Shown here: positions 13,043 through 24,558 of the stretch, piece after piece
Numbering within the stretch: position 1 is the stretch's first letter
Layout: the number at the start of each line of letters is the position of its first letter
From: Didymodactylos carnosus
Taxonomy: Eukaryota; Rotifera; Eurotatoria; Philodinida; Philodinidae
Direction: 5' to 3'
DNA length: 64,000 nt
Assembly (NCBI GenBank): GCA_905250885.1
Contig: CAJNOQ010000052.1
Coordinates: 1 to 64,000, forward strand
Notes under the pieces: model-generated
Seen by the model: the letters and a program-made list of their open reading frames with translations, nothing else
The model's database searches: none
Told to the model about the DNA's origin: nothing
Program-made: the position numbers and the translations under genes

Positions 13043-15656
13043 ATCCCAGATTTTTCTCTCTTTGTCTTATTCAAAAAAGTATTATTGTTTGTATTGTAAT
13101 ATTGATTAGTAATCAAAAGTCTATATTCAGAAAACACAAAAAGTATTTTTGTATTTTAGAATTTCTTTGTTTTGATTTTTTTTTCTTTTTGTTCTCTAGA
13201 TTATTATAATATATCATTTTCATTCTCGTGATGTACATGTGTGCGTGCGCGTGTGTGTGTGTGTTTGTTCATCTAAGTACATGTGTTTTTAGGTAAACCC
13301 CTGATATATATTTTTTTCATTTCTTGTTTTGTTCGATTTATTTCATTTTTTCTTCTACTTTCTATTGTTTTTTTTCGTTCATACCCCAGTGAGAATGGGG
13401 AAAATAAACTTATTATAAAAGTATATGTCGAAATCGAACGTTTTCTTCCAATGTTCCAATTTCTAGTTTTATGTTCAAATTAATATTAGAGAATGTTGCT
13501 GTTGCTATATTTCTTTACTGTAATCTTCTCCAATTACCGATGATAATATAAAGCAGTAAAAACTTTTTTGTGATTCTGTGTTTTTGAACGTTGGTTTTGT
13601 TGTATAAGATCTTTTTTCGTTGGGAATGCTTGAAAAATAGATGAATAATTTTATTGATATTTGTCATTTGTATCATGAAAGACACAAATCTCAATAATGA
13701 ACATCTCTATGTATCTACTATTACGTACTGTGTATTGTATAAAAATATTACCGAAAAAAAATTATCTTTCTTTCTTTCTTTCTTTCTTTCTTGTGTTAAT
13801 TAAAAATAAAGCTGAACACAATGACAACAGAAAATTTGAAAATTTGTGCTAAACAGCAAGTCTATGATACTGTTTGCCGTGAAATAATTAGTGTCTCACA
13901 AGGTTTTGTTCGCTATTCCAAGTATTTCAGATAATTTGACAAACCGTTGTCCACTAATAAGAAAATTTCTACTATTTGAAAAAGATATATCATTATTTGA
14001 TGACAAGCTTAATGAGAAATTTTCTTTCTTCTAAATAGAATATGTAAACAAAAAACCTATGTCTCATATACTTGAAGATTATTCTACTTTTCGAAAAAGA
14101 ACGTATATATATACTTTTGTTCTTTACGGCAGATCGAATTTCTGAAGTTTCCTCATCGAATACAGCTCAGCACAAGGGAAGAAAAGTGGGTTTTGGGGAC
14201 TTCCAGGCGTACACAAAGGTAGAGAAACTCTGAGATCCTGAGATGGGAGTACAACAAAATCAGAAAAATCCAAGAAAACTCGATAAAATCCACAAAATCT
14301 ATAAATCAATAGGAAATGCGGATTTTTCTGGTATTTTTAACGTAGAAAAACTTTGAGACCCTCTGAAGCTAGAGAAACTAAAAAAGGCCACGAAAGTACA
14401 GCAAAATCCGACGCTTCTTTCACTATCTTCTCTTTCGCACAGAAGGATACTCGGAGCTCGCGATTGTTTCGCTTTGCGAAGAAAGTTTCACAACTCTTGA
14501 TTATGGAGATAGCTGTTATGTTGGTTTAACGAACAGTTGTAATTTCAATAAAAACATGTTGTATTTTATAAATACAGGATAACGAACTGAATTCGTTGTT
14601 TTAGACATTTTAGTGCTATTAATTTGTAGGTCAACGTCGAATTCCATGACTGATCAAATGCACATGAATAATCAATATAGAACCAGTTTGTTTCTCAAGT
14701 GACATTGTGACATCTTGTATGAACTAGATTAATTGTGCTGTGATGGACTGCTCTTGCGGCATGATGGCATTGTTATTGATTCATTAGCCTAAACAAATCA
14801 AACAATTTTCTCAAATACTTTGCCTAAACTTGACAACACTGATATCGATCGGATATTTTCGATGTTGATTTCTCCTTTAGAACGAGCAGTATTTTTTCCC
14901 TCTCTTCCAATAGGACGGATAGATATTGATAGACAATAACTTTTTGAACGATTAAAAACTTTTTAAAGTCCAAAAACATTGAACATGAACACACCCGTCA
15001 CTGCTGAGTAACTCAACTTTTGTTCTGAGAAACTTTTTAAAAAGAGGAGAATTCCTCTTCCACTTAAGCCCTGTCAAGAGCCTTACAGTGTTATAAGGCG
15101 AAATTTAAATTTGCTAAAAAATTAATTCAGAACATTATTCAATTTGAAGCTTTTAAATGTTTTTCGTGTAACTTTTCATTTGAGAGAAATACATCTTGTA
15201 AGTGAAGAAATTTCATGTCACATGTTTTGTAAAAGGTTCTGAACTATTTAAAAGAAGGTAAATTAAATAACATATATGGTATTGATATGGCGAAGATTTT
15301 ATGAATAACAGCATCTGCTCGGTGTTATAGATTTGAATGGGGATGACAGTATTATAGAGCGACTAAGATTGTTTTGTAATTTGTAAGAACACCTAGATTG
15401 TTCGTTGATAAGAATGCTGGTTTATACATGATATAACATCAACTTTATTCGAGAGATATTGAAAGAAGAAGGTATGGTAGAAGAGCTGATGTCTAAATTT
15501 AAATGAATATATAAAAAAGAACAAATAAAATTATCATCATTTTTGTATTTTACACTTGTTCACAGTGTATTTCTGAATGGAGTTTTTCTTGTATTTTTTG
15601 CTAGTGTATACTTTCTTTTTCTACTACTGTTCAATAAAGTTATTAGTATAGTACAT
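13043..15656. other. Intergenic region with microsatellites
   Basis: Mostly AT-rich spacer. A GT/GC dinucleotide run lies near 13235-13266 and a TTTC tetranucleotide run near 13764-13792. A loosely repetitive Lys/Asn-biased stretch lies near 14220-14410. No convincing gene is visible on either strand. Confidence 0.5.
13764..13792 (+). repeat. (TTTC)n microsatellite
   Basis: About seven TTTC units in a row, read directly. Confidence 0.9.
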
Positions 15657-16244
15657 TTATATATAAAATAATTGCATTTGAACTAATGCAATACCAGCTA
15701 GTACATAAGATAAAACAGTGTCAATAATATAAATATAACCCGAATATCCATTGATATTTAGTGTATCAATTGTTTGTATTAAAACAAGTGTCATTGAAAC
15801 ACCAGAAAAAAATAAACTTAATGGAATTAATGCATAGGTTTGATTTGGAGTCATACACGAACTGAACAACATGATAAATGATGTCAATGTACCAATGAAG
15901 AGTAATAGTATACCGATGACGGCTAGAGTTAACGTTCGTTTTGATGGTATGGGAATAGCTGATTCAGTGAACAATTGGCTACTTGCACAAAATTTTGAAA
16001 AACAAGTTTGAAACAGTCCTGTACGAATTTCAATCGATGTTTTAGTATTTATGATCCACTTGATAAGTGTTTGTTGACCGGGTGATAGAAGTCTAAGACA
16101 TTTGATAGCATTGTTAGTGTCTGTTGTGATAGGATGAGTAGTAACATTCCAATTGCTTGTTGAGATGGATAATAAACACGTACTCAGTAGAAAAGAACAA
16201 AATACGCTGATTAATAAATCATAAACTATTTTTTGCGATGCCAT
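15657..16244 (-). CDS. Four-pass claudin/PMP22-like membrane protein
   Basis: An intronless frame of 195 residues starting MASQKIVYDLLISVF. Four hydrophobic segments lie at about residues 9-30, 104-128, 135-158 and 168-192. The first loop (about 31-103) contains a Trp (NWNV), then GLFQTC and another Cys four residues later (CFSKFC). This layout resembles the W...GL(W/F)..C...C signature of claudin/PMP22-type tetraspans, which shape cell contacts. The match is to topology and motif only, and the loop is short of a full claudin signature. The start is the first Met in the frame and begins a hydrophobic segment directly. It is isolated, with no close neighbours. Confidence 0.6.
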   Translation of the reverse strand: MASQKIVYDLLISVFCSFLLSTCLLSISTSNWNVTTHPITTDTNNAIKCLRLLSPGQQTLIKWIINTKTSIEIRTGLFQTCFSKFCASSQLFTESAIPIPSKRTLTLAVIGILLLFIGTLTSFIMLFSSCMTPNQTYALIPLSLFFSGVSMTLVLIQTIDTLNINGYSGYIYIIDTVLSYVLAGIALVQMQLFYI

Positions 16245-17782
16245 CTATAATATTAAAATAAAATATTCTGTCGTGTGTCAAAAGCAAGGGGAAAACAGCG
16301 ACTTCGGTATGTAATCAGTATTTTGGTACTTTTCCAAGATGACTGTTTGGTTGAATCTATCGGTGAATTTCCTTCACTTTGTTTTTCTGCAAAAAACGGA
16401 TAAAAATTGCGCAAATAAACTTCTCGTAATAGTTTTCAGTACCGAAAACTTCTGGGCTGAAATATCTAAAGCAGTATAATAAACAAGTAATGGATAGATC
16501 ACCTAATATTAAAAAATTCACAGCTCCCTCAGAAACATCGCGACGAGTTGGAAACTTCAAGATAATATTAGTTGTCTCTGTTTAACATAATTGTATGATC
16601 AAAACAAATTGAAACAATGTTTCTGTACAAAGGTTTTCTGTAAAACCTTTTGAAAAACCATATGATTTCAGAATCCTTTTCTCTATATTTTTGTATAAAT
16701 AGGGTATAAAATAGCTTGAATTCCGTACGTTCTGAAGATTCCAACTCTTCCTAACGTTTCTGAGTGAACTGTGAATTTTTTAATAGTAGGTGACAACAGC
16801 GTGGTAACTCTAATTTTGATAAAACTCGGTTTTCACCTTGCTCTTGTGTTCTGATCTAAAACTAAACATTGCCAGCAGACTCAGCGTGGCTGATTACGTA
16901 TGTTCTATGCAACGCCAAGCTTACATGAAGTCACCTGATATCAATCGTGGGACTCCAAGAAAATATGAATAGAAGATACTATTACAGACAGCATGTTTTG
17001 TTCTGTACTATTTAACTGTACTTCAGTGGAAAGAGAGTAAAAAAGTGAACAAAATGCATATTTCAGTTATGTCCCTTTTAAACACAAACTCAATTGGTAT
17101 TTACATATGTGAGCAGTATCTGTACGGTATTTTTTTTCGGTATTAATACCGCTGTTTCTCCCTTGGTCAAAAACCTAAAATCTTACAAAATTGATCACTG
17201 ACTTCTCAAATTTATTGTCACTGTAGATTCTATACCAATTGACAAAGTAAAGTTAAAAAGACAATATAGTTTAACAAAAGCAAATAGGGAACATCTGAGA
17301 AATTACGTTTAGAAATGTTAGTCTTGAATTAAAAACGTATAATATATTTGAAGGACATAAGATGCATTTCATTTTATTCCTACCTTTGTTGAATGCTATA
17401 CTGTATTATGATTTTATTGTTGCTTAGTTCATTTAAATATGAAAACTGCTGAAAGTCTCTTATCTCTGAAAATAAAATTTTTTTAGAAATTTGAAACTTT
17501 AAAAATACTCTTACAATGTGTGGGATGATGAATGTTGAAGAGTAAAGTGGTAGAAGATTTTTCATAGCATCAATCTTATAAATTCACGAAATAAATTCAT
17601 CATTTATATCCAACACTGATGTTTATTTTTCAAACTAAAAATAAGATAAGAATGATTGTATGCATTAGTTTTGTACATACTATATTTATTTTTGGATATG
17701 ATCGACGTAAAGAACTCATATCGCTACTAATGCAAAATGAACAACAATCCCAATAGAACAAAACGATATGAAACTAAACGTT
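16245..17782. other. Intergenic region
   Basis: AT-rich sequence without a convincing gene. Short frames on the minus strand (16357-16560, 17380-17565) show no recognisable domain and no conserved-looking composition. Confidence 0.45.
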
Positions 17783-18256
17783 TTAGATTTGCCTCATAGT
17801 CTTTGTAATTTCAAACAGCACCAACGCCTTCGTTTCATCACTGTTCTCACTGCCTGCAAATATCAGAGCTAGCCCTCTGTTAAGAGTCGTTGAAAAGAGT
17901 GTGTTGATGGATATGAAACATTTGTCAAAGGTTCGCAGTCTCTCTAGTTCCTCGACCCCTATTAGCTGGCCACGATAAATGTGAATTATCGCAGTTTCGA
18001 AGCGCTGCTCTTCTTTCAGCTGCTGATATAAGTCTTGTATTAGAAAAGTAAACCGTAACAATGTGTCGATACCCTGCGTTCTTGAAACCTTATTCAGAGC
18101 TCGGAAGACAAACGTGTCACTTGTGTACCAATAAACTGCGTTACGTTCTTCGTAGAATTCCTGTAACTCGTCCACAGTGGTCAAAGCGGTAAGGTTTCCA
18201 GCATACTGTTCTCTGCAAGTGTTTAAAGAAGAGTGAATAAATTGACTTTTCTCCAT
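17783..18256 (-). pseudogene. Fragment of an ADP-ribosyltransferase (ART)-like gene
   Basis: A 157-residue frame starting MEKSQFIHSSLNTCREQYAG. It contains the two early hallmarks of the NAD-dependent arginine ADP-ribosyltransferase fold: HIYRGQ (about residue 112), and the Ser/Thr-rich ISINTLFSTTLNRGLALIF segment (about 131-149). Domains of this type are numerous in bdelloid rotifers, often linked to repeats. The frame ends shortly after ALVLFEI, so the C-terminal part of the fold is not present. It looks like a broken, degenerate copy rather than a working enzyme. The surrounding sequence gives no clear additional exon. Confidence 0.6.
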
Positions 18257-19843
18257 GGGAGAGAAGAAAGAGAGACGAAGAATTTCTTTTTTTTAACAGA
18301 AAGGAAGTTGTACATGCTTTTTTTCTCTTGATGACTTTGGTGTTCTGTTGTGACGTTTTTACAGAAAAGAGCGCTACTGTGACTGTACGATGAAGTGCAG
18401 GAGTGGTCAGCAAAAAGTCCCGTGTGTTTTGGACTGACTTCCTAGTGTAGATCCAACTGAGAATACAAGAGACCTTCAGACGATCGAAAAGTGACTCTTC
18501 AAGACTCGTTTGAGAGTCCGGATTGCCTGACTTGAAACTCTCTCAAATTCTATCATATTGCTTTTTGCGTTGGTGACTCGTATCCGTTGGTGTTCTCTAC
18601 CGCAAAACAATGTTGCACAACCAGTGTTGTTTCTTCTCCATCAGAGATCATGACTGTACAATGAAAATGGAAAGAACGAAATGAAGTGCCGTCACTGTGT
18701 GAATCAGAGGGTTTTCTGTTTTTCCATCGCGTTTCAGATATACAGTACCGCTCAAAAGTCCCCGCCTCCCTGGATCTCAGGATCCCGCGAGTCCTTCGTG
18801 CTGAAACTTTGTATAAATACATTTCACAGCTAATCCTGATCGGCGGTACCAACCGCAGTCCAATTACACTTGTGTACTAGGTCGTAAATTCAGTCCTTAT
18901 CTCTAGCGGCGCTAAGAGAATTTTTTATTGTTTCACCTACCATTGTGTAGGTAGTCAATGAGGCTATCACCAAACAAAATATGAACCAATTTGGTCCAGC
19001 TTTAACAAAATACCGACCGTTTTACGAATGAGCTCATTTTTCCGAAATCGTATGTCATCATTCTGACTAGCATAACTCATGAAGGACGGAACATTTCAAA
19101 CTGAAAATTTTACCATATAGTTCCCGTAGTCTGAAAGTTTCGGCTAACTACGACGTTCTGGCAGGGAATAGCGCATTTTCTCCTTATTCGTTGAGAGAAG
19201 GCTCTGGTGGTTACAACTCAAAAGCAAATTGGTTGAAAATTTAACCATGAGAAGGCATCATCTGATCTTCATTTCTATGTAAAAATATCTAAGGTTCGAT
19301 GAGTCCGACATCGTAACGGTATAATATTCATCTAGGCCAGTTTTTCGTCTTAGGTAGATATCGATCTCACACACATAAATATTCATGGGATGCGGTTAAA
19401 GATAAAACTCGGACTTGAAAAACGTCATAAGCGCATTACAAAATTCTAATTTCTAACAAGAAAAAGGATAGGGATAAAATAATCGAGGTTTAGAAATTTC
19501 TCCAAATTGTTGAATGCTTTTTCAGTTTCGATTTTTGAAATGTGTGCACGCCTCTACTTGATTGTACACACTTCTGTTGTTTCTTACTCATAGGAACCAA
19601 ATCCAACCATGATTTTAGTTTTAGAAAATAAACCCCTACTACCAGACCAGCACTCAGAGATAATGTAAAACTGCTCATCTCTTCACTTTCATTGGTTATG
19701 AATCAGCATACGTTACGTATAGAATAGTACAAGAGGTTGACTTTTATTCCCTATACAACCTTCTAACTTTTTCTGTATTACAGGTTTACCCTACAAAAAT
19801 AAAACAAATTTTTAATTTTAATCAAAATCTGCCTATTATTATC
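18257..19843. other. Accessory intergenic region
   Basis: Higher-GC patches than the flanks, for example 18730-18920. At about 18737 a sequence resembling one terminus of a Tc1/mariner-type element (CAGTACCGCTCAAAAGTCCC) is seen, but no opposite end was found. Otherwise I see no gene. Confidence 0.4.
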
Positions 19844-19871
19844 CTAGAGAGCCCAGTCCATTGCTTCATAG

Positions 19872-20747
19872 TCACAAAATCGATACTTCACAAGGAAAAT
19901 GATTTCGTTCGATATCGTTAGCCTCTTCACAAATGTGCCACTTAAAAGAACAATAGAAATTATATTGGATACGATGTACGGTCCCGAGCACACGTGTACA
20001 TACAGTGGCATAAAACGTGACTTGTGGTGTGATAACTGTAAAAATCGCTTCGAATTGAAATGGTTACTAAGAAAATGTACACAAGAAACTAATTTTCTGT
20101 TCAATGGTAAACTGTATTGTCAGATCAACGGTATAGCCATGAGGTCTCCTTTAGGATCTTTGTTTGCGGACGTTTATGTGAACTATCTTGAATCGAAACT
20201 GATGTCTAGATTGCAAACAAATGGCGTAATGTATTGGAAGAGGTTTGTCGATGATATGTTTACTCTTCTTAGAAAATATGCCGATGTAAACAAGGTCCTG
20301 GATATTCTAAAATAGTTTTGATACTGATATACAATTTACCTTTGAGGGAGAAGTTAATGAGTCAATTCCGTTTCTGATATAAGAATCACTCGTACACCTC
20401 ATGTAACAAAACCTTTTTCTACCACCATTTATAGAAAAATCACGTATACAGGACTCTTGACAAAATGGAACTCTTTCGTCCCACGCTCATACAAAGTGAG
20501 TGTCATTAGCTCGATGATCTACCGAGCGATAAAGATATATTCATCTTTTGATCTCATGCACAAGAAATTTGAATTTACAGAGGTTTCAACCGAAAACGGA
20601 TATCCTTCACACTTTGTCAAATGCCAGATAAGGAATACACTAAACAGATACTATGAGAAACAAAATGGGACAGAGTTAACAGAAACAAAAACACATCACT
20701 TAACGAAAGACGTTACCAAAAACAGAGCAAAGGTGAAGTCCGCATAA
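19872..20747 (+). mobile_element. Penelope-like retroelement, 5'-truncated and broken
   Basis: Reverse transcriptase remains typical of Penelope-like elements. They include MISFDIVSLFTNVPLKRTIE (palm start), INGIAMRSPLGSLFADVYVN, and WKRFVDDMFTLLRK, which holds the catalytic YVDD-type motif as FVDD. Further on come the Penelope thumb-type blocks WNSFVPRSYKVSVISSMIYRA and ENGYPSHFVKCQIRNTL. No GIY-YIG endonuclease tail is recognisable, as in the endonuclease-free Athena elements known from bdelloids. The copy lacks its 5' part and is disrupted in a few places, so it is a relic. Confidence 0.85.
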
Positions 20748-20954
20748 GACGTGAAATCGGACCACTAACTTTAGCTCCTCCAAACGGTACGAAACTCATC
20801 AGAATCACATCCGATCATCATAGTCCATAATACTGACTCTTCCGAGAGCTTTCAGTCGAATATACCCGCCAGAATCTACTCCAAAACAAGCAATGATTTA
20901 GCACGAACAGTATAGCTGTAAAATCAAAAATTCTCCGTAACCATCGAACATTAA

Positions 20955-21745
20955 GCCTAGTCCAATACATCATTCGACGCGCCGTGAAAAGCTCCACAAG
21001 ATGTATTTAATAGGAAGGTTAACGAAGCCTGGCAGCAGATTTAATGGGTGTAATACTGGACTTTTTCATGGCTCGCCGCTATGTCTAGCGAACTTTTGTT
21101 CATTTTTTCCTATGAACCTAAAGAGGATTTCTGATTATTCATATATCATTCGACGCGTCGTCAAAAGCTCTACAATACATGTTAACAGGAACTTAACGAA
21201 CCCTGGCAGCAGATTCTATCGGTTTAACACTAGACTTTTCAATAGATCAAAGAGCTGGAAGACGTCTCATTTTCTTCAGAAATGTTTGTTCTACACGATG
21301 GATATTTTTGCAACGAATTTCCAGATTGAACTTTGGGACTTTGTTTTGCTAAGATTCTGGTTTTCCACAGACCCTGATTTCCAGAGCTTTGATAGAACTC
21401 TTTTATACAGTACTGCAAAACTCAAATTCTGTCAGCTGTTCAAATCTTTTTTCCAATCTGTTCTAGCTAGTATGGCCAACGAGAAAATGAAAAATAAAGG
21501 TAGCGAACAAATTTTGGAGCCATTCTAGGTTAAAGCGGTTTAATACCAACGTATTTAATACCCAAACACCGCCGCCAAGCTTCGTTAAGCTTCTTATTAA
21601 CACATCTTGTAGAACGTTTCACGGCGCATCGAATGATGTATGAATGATCAGAGATCCTCTTTAGTTTCACATAGAAAAGCGAATAGGAGTTCCATTGGCA
21701 TAGTAATGACCTATTGAAAAGCCTAGTGTTACATAGATAACATCC
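20955..21745. repeat. Three-copy repeat cluster: two direct copies and one inverted copy
   Basis: A unit containing CATCATTCGACGCGCCGTGA, then an ACAAGATGT-like segment and an ACGAAGCCTGGCAGCAGATT-like segment, occurs near 20965-21075 and again near 21145-21245. A reverse-complement copy lies near 21570-21660. The inverted arm also pairs with 21105-21160 through a CCTAAAGAGGATTTCTGATTATTC-like stretch. Together they make an inverted repeat of about 130 bp per arm around a 320-bp core. This is likely a non-autonomous element or rearranged Penelope-associated sequence; no transposase is present. Confidence 0.65.
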
Positions 21746-21804
21746 AAACGCTTCTCTTCGATATCGTTAATGACTGGCCCAATTTGTCTGGATATTCTGA
21801 CCGG

Positions 21805-22035
21805 CTCACTTTGTAGAGAATTTAAAGGGCTATCGAATGGTATGTTTTTGAAAAATATATAATTTTTTATGACCGCAGAAAAATGACTAAAGGTGTGTTT
21901 AACGCACTAAGATAGGTGAAAATCATGACATCGGCCAAGTATTTCGACTATTGACCCATATGGGCATATTTTCGAAAGACTTATTTATAGCTCATTTTAA
22001 AGCCCGAAAAATTCTCTATCTCGGGCACGCTTTAT
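21805..22035. repeat. Imperfect hairpin repeat, family also seen at 25.4-25.85 kb
   Basis: GTAGAGAATTTAAAGGGCTA near 21812 pairs with the reverse complement of AGCCCGAAAAATTCTCTA near 22000. The same pair of motifs, with GGCCAAGTA-type sequence between them, recurs at 25430-25850, so this is a dispersed foldback family. Confidence 0.5.
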
Positions 22036-22123
22036 TTTTTAAAGTGGAACGGAAGATTGTGATATTGTTATTGCGTTTAAACTGAACTTTTGGTCGTCAA
22101 TAATTCATGCATGTACGACTTAT

Positions 22124-23485
22124 TTGAAACATTGTAAATGTCATTTATATAATCGAATAAAAAACTCACATATCTACGTCATACCCAAATGGTCGAAAAT
22201 CACTGACCAAGAGCCGGAAGCACCGTATGAATTTCGCTTCTCGTTTTCAGTAGCTGAACGTCTCTTAGCGAACGATCGTTCAGAAGTCGAGAGAATGCCA
22301 AATCGAATAGCTCGCGCGATCTACTATAAATGTCTGCATAACTACACTATATCATCATATTTTATTAAAACTTGTATGCTGTGAATGTGTGAAGAGTTCT
22401 ATTTTGAGCATGAATACGAAAACATTCGTCAACATGAGCAATCAATCGGTATTGACCTGGCAAAACGATTTATAAAATGTGCATGTGAAAAGCTAGATAC
22501 TGGATTATGCCAACATTATTTCATAGATCAAATTAATATACTAGCTTCGTATAATTCAGATTTACTAAAACAAGCTTCTAGGCCATTATCTAACGACGTT
22601 GATATTGAGTTCCTATTTTCGTACGACGTTCACTATCCAGCAGTTGAAAATGTTATACGTTTTTCACCGGAAATGGTGCAGAAATATCGTCAATTTCAAA
22701 TGAATAATTTTGATGAACAAACCAATATTTATATTCCGAAGACGTATGATTCATCGCTAGAACATCTTTACCGAGACTGGCTGGCTATTGAAGAAAATGA
22801 CGAAAATTGGTGGGATAAGTGGAATGATATTATTTTACGTGACAGTGCGGAACCTGCTGCTGATCTCCGCTTTTTAACTCTGTCGGATATTGTATCGATT
22901 GTTTTTTTCTTTACGTGCGATCTTCGACAACGGTGGTCCGTCATTAAATACATGATGTTTGAAGACGATACAATGAAGGAATTTATTATAAATAATCGGC
23001 AATCATTTGTTAATTATGCTATTCGATTGTCTGAACGATGGATCTATGATTCAGTATTGACTCAGCTGAGAGACGATCCACATTATCAAATTATACAACG
23101 GAATACGGCACATCTTGTTCCTCCCAATGTCATGGCATACTTCGGTAACGACGAACAAAATCCGATTAATTTCTTGCTAGTGCCCGAAGAAAATCTATCA
23201 CTTCGAATTGATATTGTCTTAGATGATTACTGGAGAACATATTTGCCTAATTTGATTGAATATATGTTATTATTAACAGCTGCCGGATACTTCATTCTTA
23301 AATTTATGTTTGCTATTGATCAAAACTATCAACAGACAAATCCAATACGTGCTCGATTTTTGCCATTGATAAAATTTATTAGTCTATTGAGAAAATTTGC
23401 TCAAAAAGGTAAATGGCTTTTGTTGAACTGGTGGCGAAAAATGAAAAATAATTTTTGTTTGAAAGACACCAGAAGGAATTTTTGA
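22124..23485 (+). pseudogene. Mab-21-like (cGAS-like receptor family) gene, N-terminal part missing, one in-frame stop
   Basis: The frame encodes the C-terminal helical half of a Mab-21 domain: YEFRFSFSVAERLLANDRSE, then a helix block ending SSYFIKTCML, then CEEFYFEHEYE and a long helical region. A single TGA (22382-22384) splits an otherwise continuous frame (86 then 366 codons). It falls where family members carry Trp in the LKTLLLW.CE-type block, so TGG to TGA is the simple explanation. The nucleotidyltransferase half (the GS and acidic catalytic motifs of Mab-21/cGAS proteins) is not found upstream; only repeat sequence lies there. Near the C-terminus LIEYMLLLTAAGYFILKFMF is a probable membrane helix, followed by a basic tail. 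The frame downstream of the stop is open for 366 codons, so decay is recent or the stop is tolerated. Confidence 0.7.
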
Positions 23486-23803
23486 ACGTGGGAAGTATTG
23501 GGAAGTGAAAAGAGAAGCATTTCCGATCATTTTCACTCAAAATCATATTGGGCCATTTTCTAGCAGAAATCGTTCCCCGTCCTTTTTTAAGGCGAAATTT
23601 TTATTCTATAGCAAGGAGAAAACAAATATCGTTTTTTAAGAGATGTTGAAGGATACTCACAAAATGTTCCAGAGTCAGGTCTAAAAGTAAAGATATTACA
23701 TAGTTAGAACAGAATTCATTTATTCAATTCATTTATTCGTACATTCCCTCGTGATGATAAATGTCTTCTCTAAATGTACACACCTCTTTCTGCGAGTACA
23801 TAT

Positions 23804-24550
23804 CAGAGTTGTAACCGGTTCGGTCCGGCCGGTTGAAAAAAATTTTCAGACCGGTAAAAACCGGCAAAAACCGACCGATATGTTAGATCATGTACTGCCA
23901 GTTAAAACGAGAGGCTTCAAAAAACACCCATCTGCGTGTTCCTTACTCACGTTTTTATTAATACTCAAGAAGAAATGTGATGCTACAGTCGTTTATATCT
24001 GTAAATTTTCCCAAAGATAACTATGCGCTGTTTCTATCTCGAGAAAAAACAGGCATCTACCTGCCACTCAATTGGTAATCTGCAAATCTTAAATATTTTT
24101 ACTTAGATTTTGCAAAAAAAACTAATATTTCTCTTTGAGCGGCAGTGACACCTTAAATCTGGTCTCTAACAAAACATTATTGAGATAAGTTGAGAAGTTT
24201 TTCTCAGCTAACACTGTTCTGATTGAGCTTTTTAGGGAGTTAAAAAAAATTTCGATTAAAAAAATGAAAAGTGTAGACAAATTGAAGAAAATAAGGTTGA
24301 TGTTTTTTGTAACAATATAATTATCTTTGATAAAAGAACTTAGACTTGCTCTCGATATATTTTATTGAAAAAAATTGTATATCTAGAAAATTGTGAAATT
24401 AATTTTATGACTTAATCCTGAGGGGGACTAGCGGGAGTTTTATGATTAAAAAATTTCTTTAGACCGGTAAAAACCGGTGAAAACCGGTCGGTCCAACCAT
24501 TTCAACCGGTCCGGCACCGGTCCACCCGGACCGGACCGGTTACAACTCTG
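23804..24550. mobile_element. hAT-type MITE with 8-bp target duplication
   Basis: The left end reads CAGAGTTGTAACCGGTTCGG and the right end is its inverse (CCGGTTACAACTCTG); about 20 of the first 24 positions pair. Flanking 8-mers are GTACATAT (23796-23803) and GCACATAT (24551-24558), 7 of 8 matching, which is the size made by hAT transposases. Several ACCGGT/ACCGGCAAAAACCG motifs lie just inside both ends, like subterminal transposase-binding repeats. At 747 bp with no transposase, it is non-autonomous. Confidence 0.85.
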
Positions 24551-24558
24551 GCACATAT

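Noticed and set aside
18737-18900. Tc1/mariner element
   Set aside because: One end resembles a Tc1-type terminus, but no matching inverted end or transposase was found, so it is not listed as an element.
20999-21528. 175-codon + strand frame as a gene
   Set aside because: It runs through the direct and inverted repeat units, and its protein has internal duplications that follow the DNA repeats.
22382-22384. TGA as a selenocysteine codon in the Mab-21-like gene
   Set aside because: The position corresponds to a conserved Trp in the family, not Cys, and no SECIS-like structure was noticed nearby. A TGG to TGA change is simpler.
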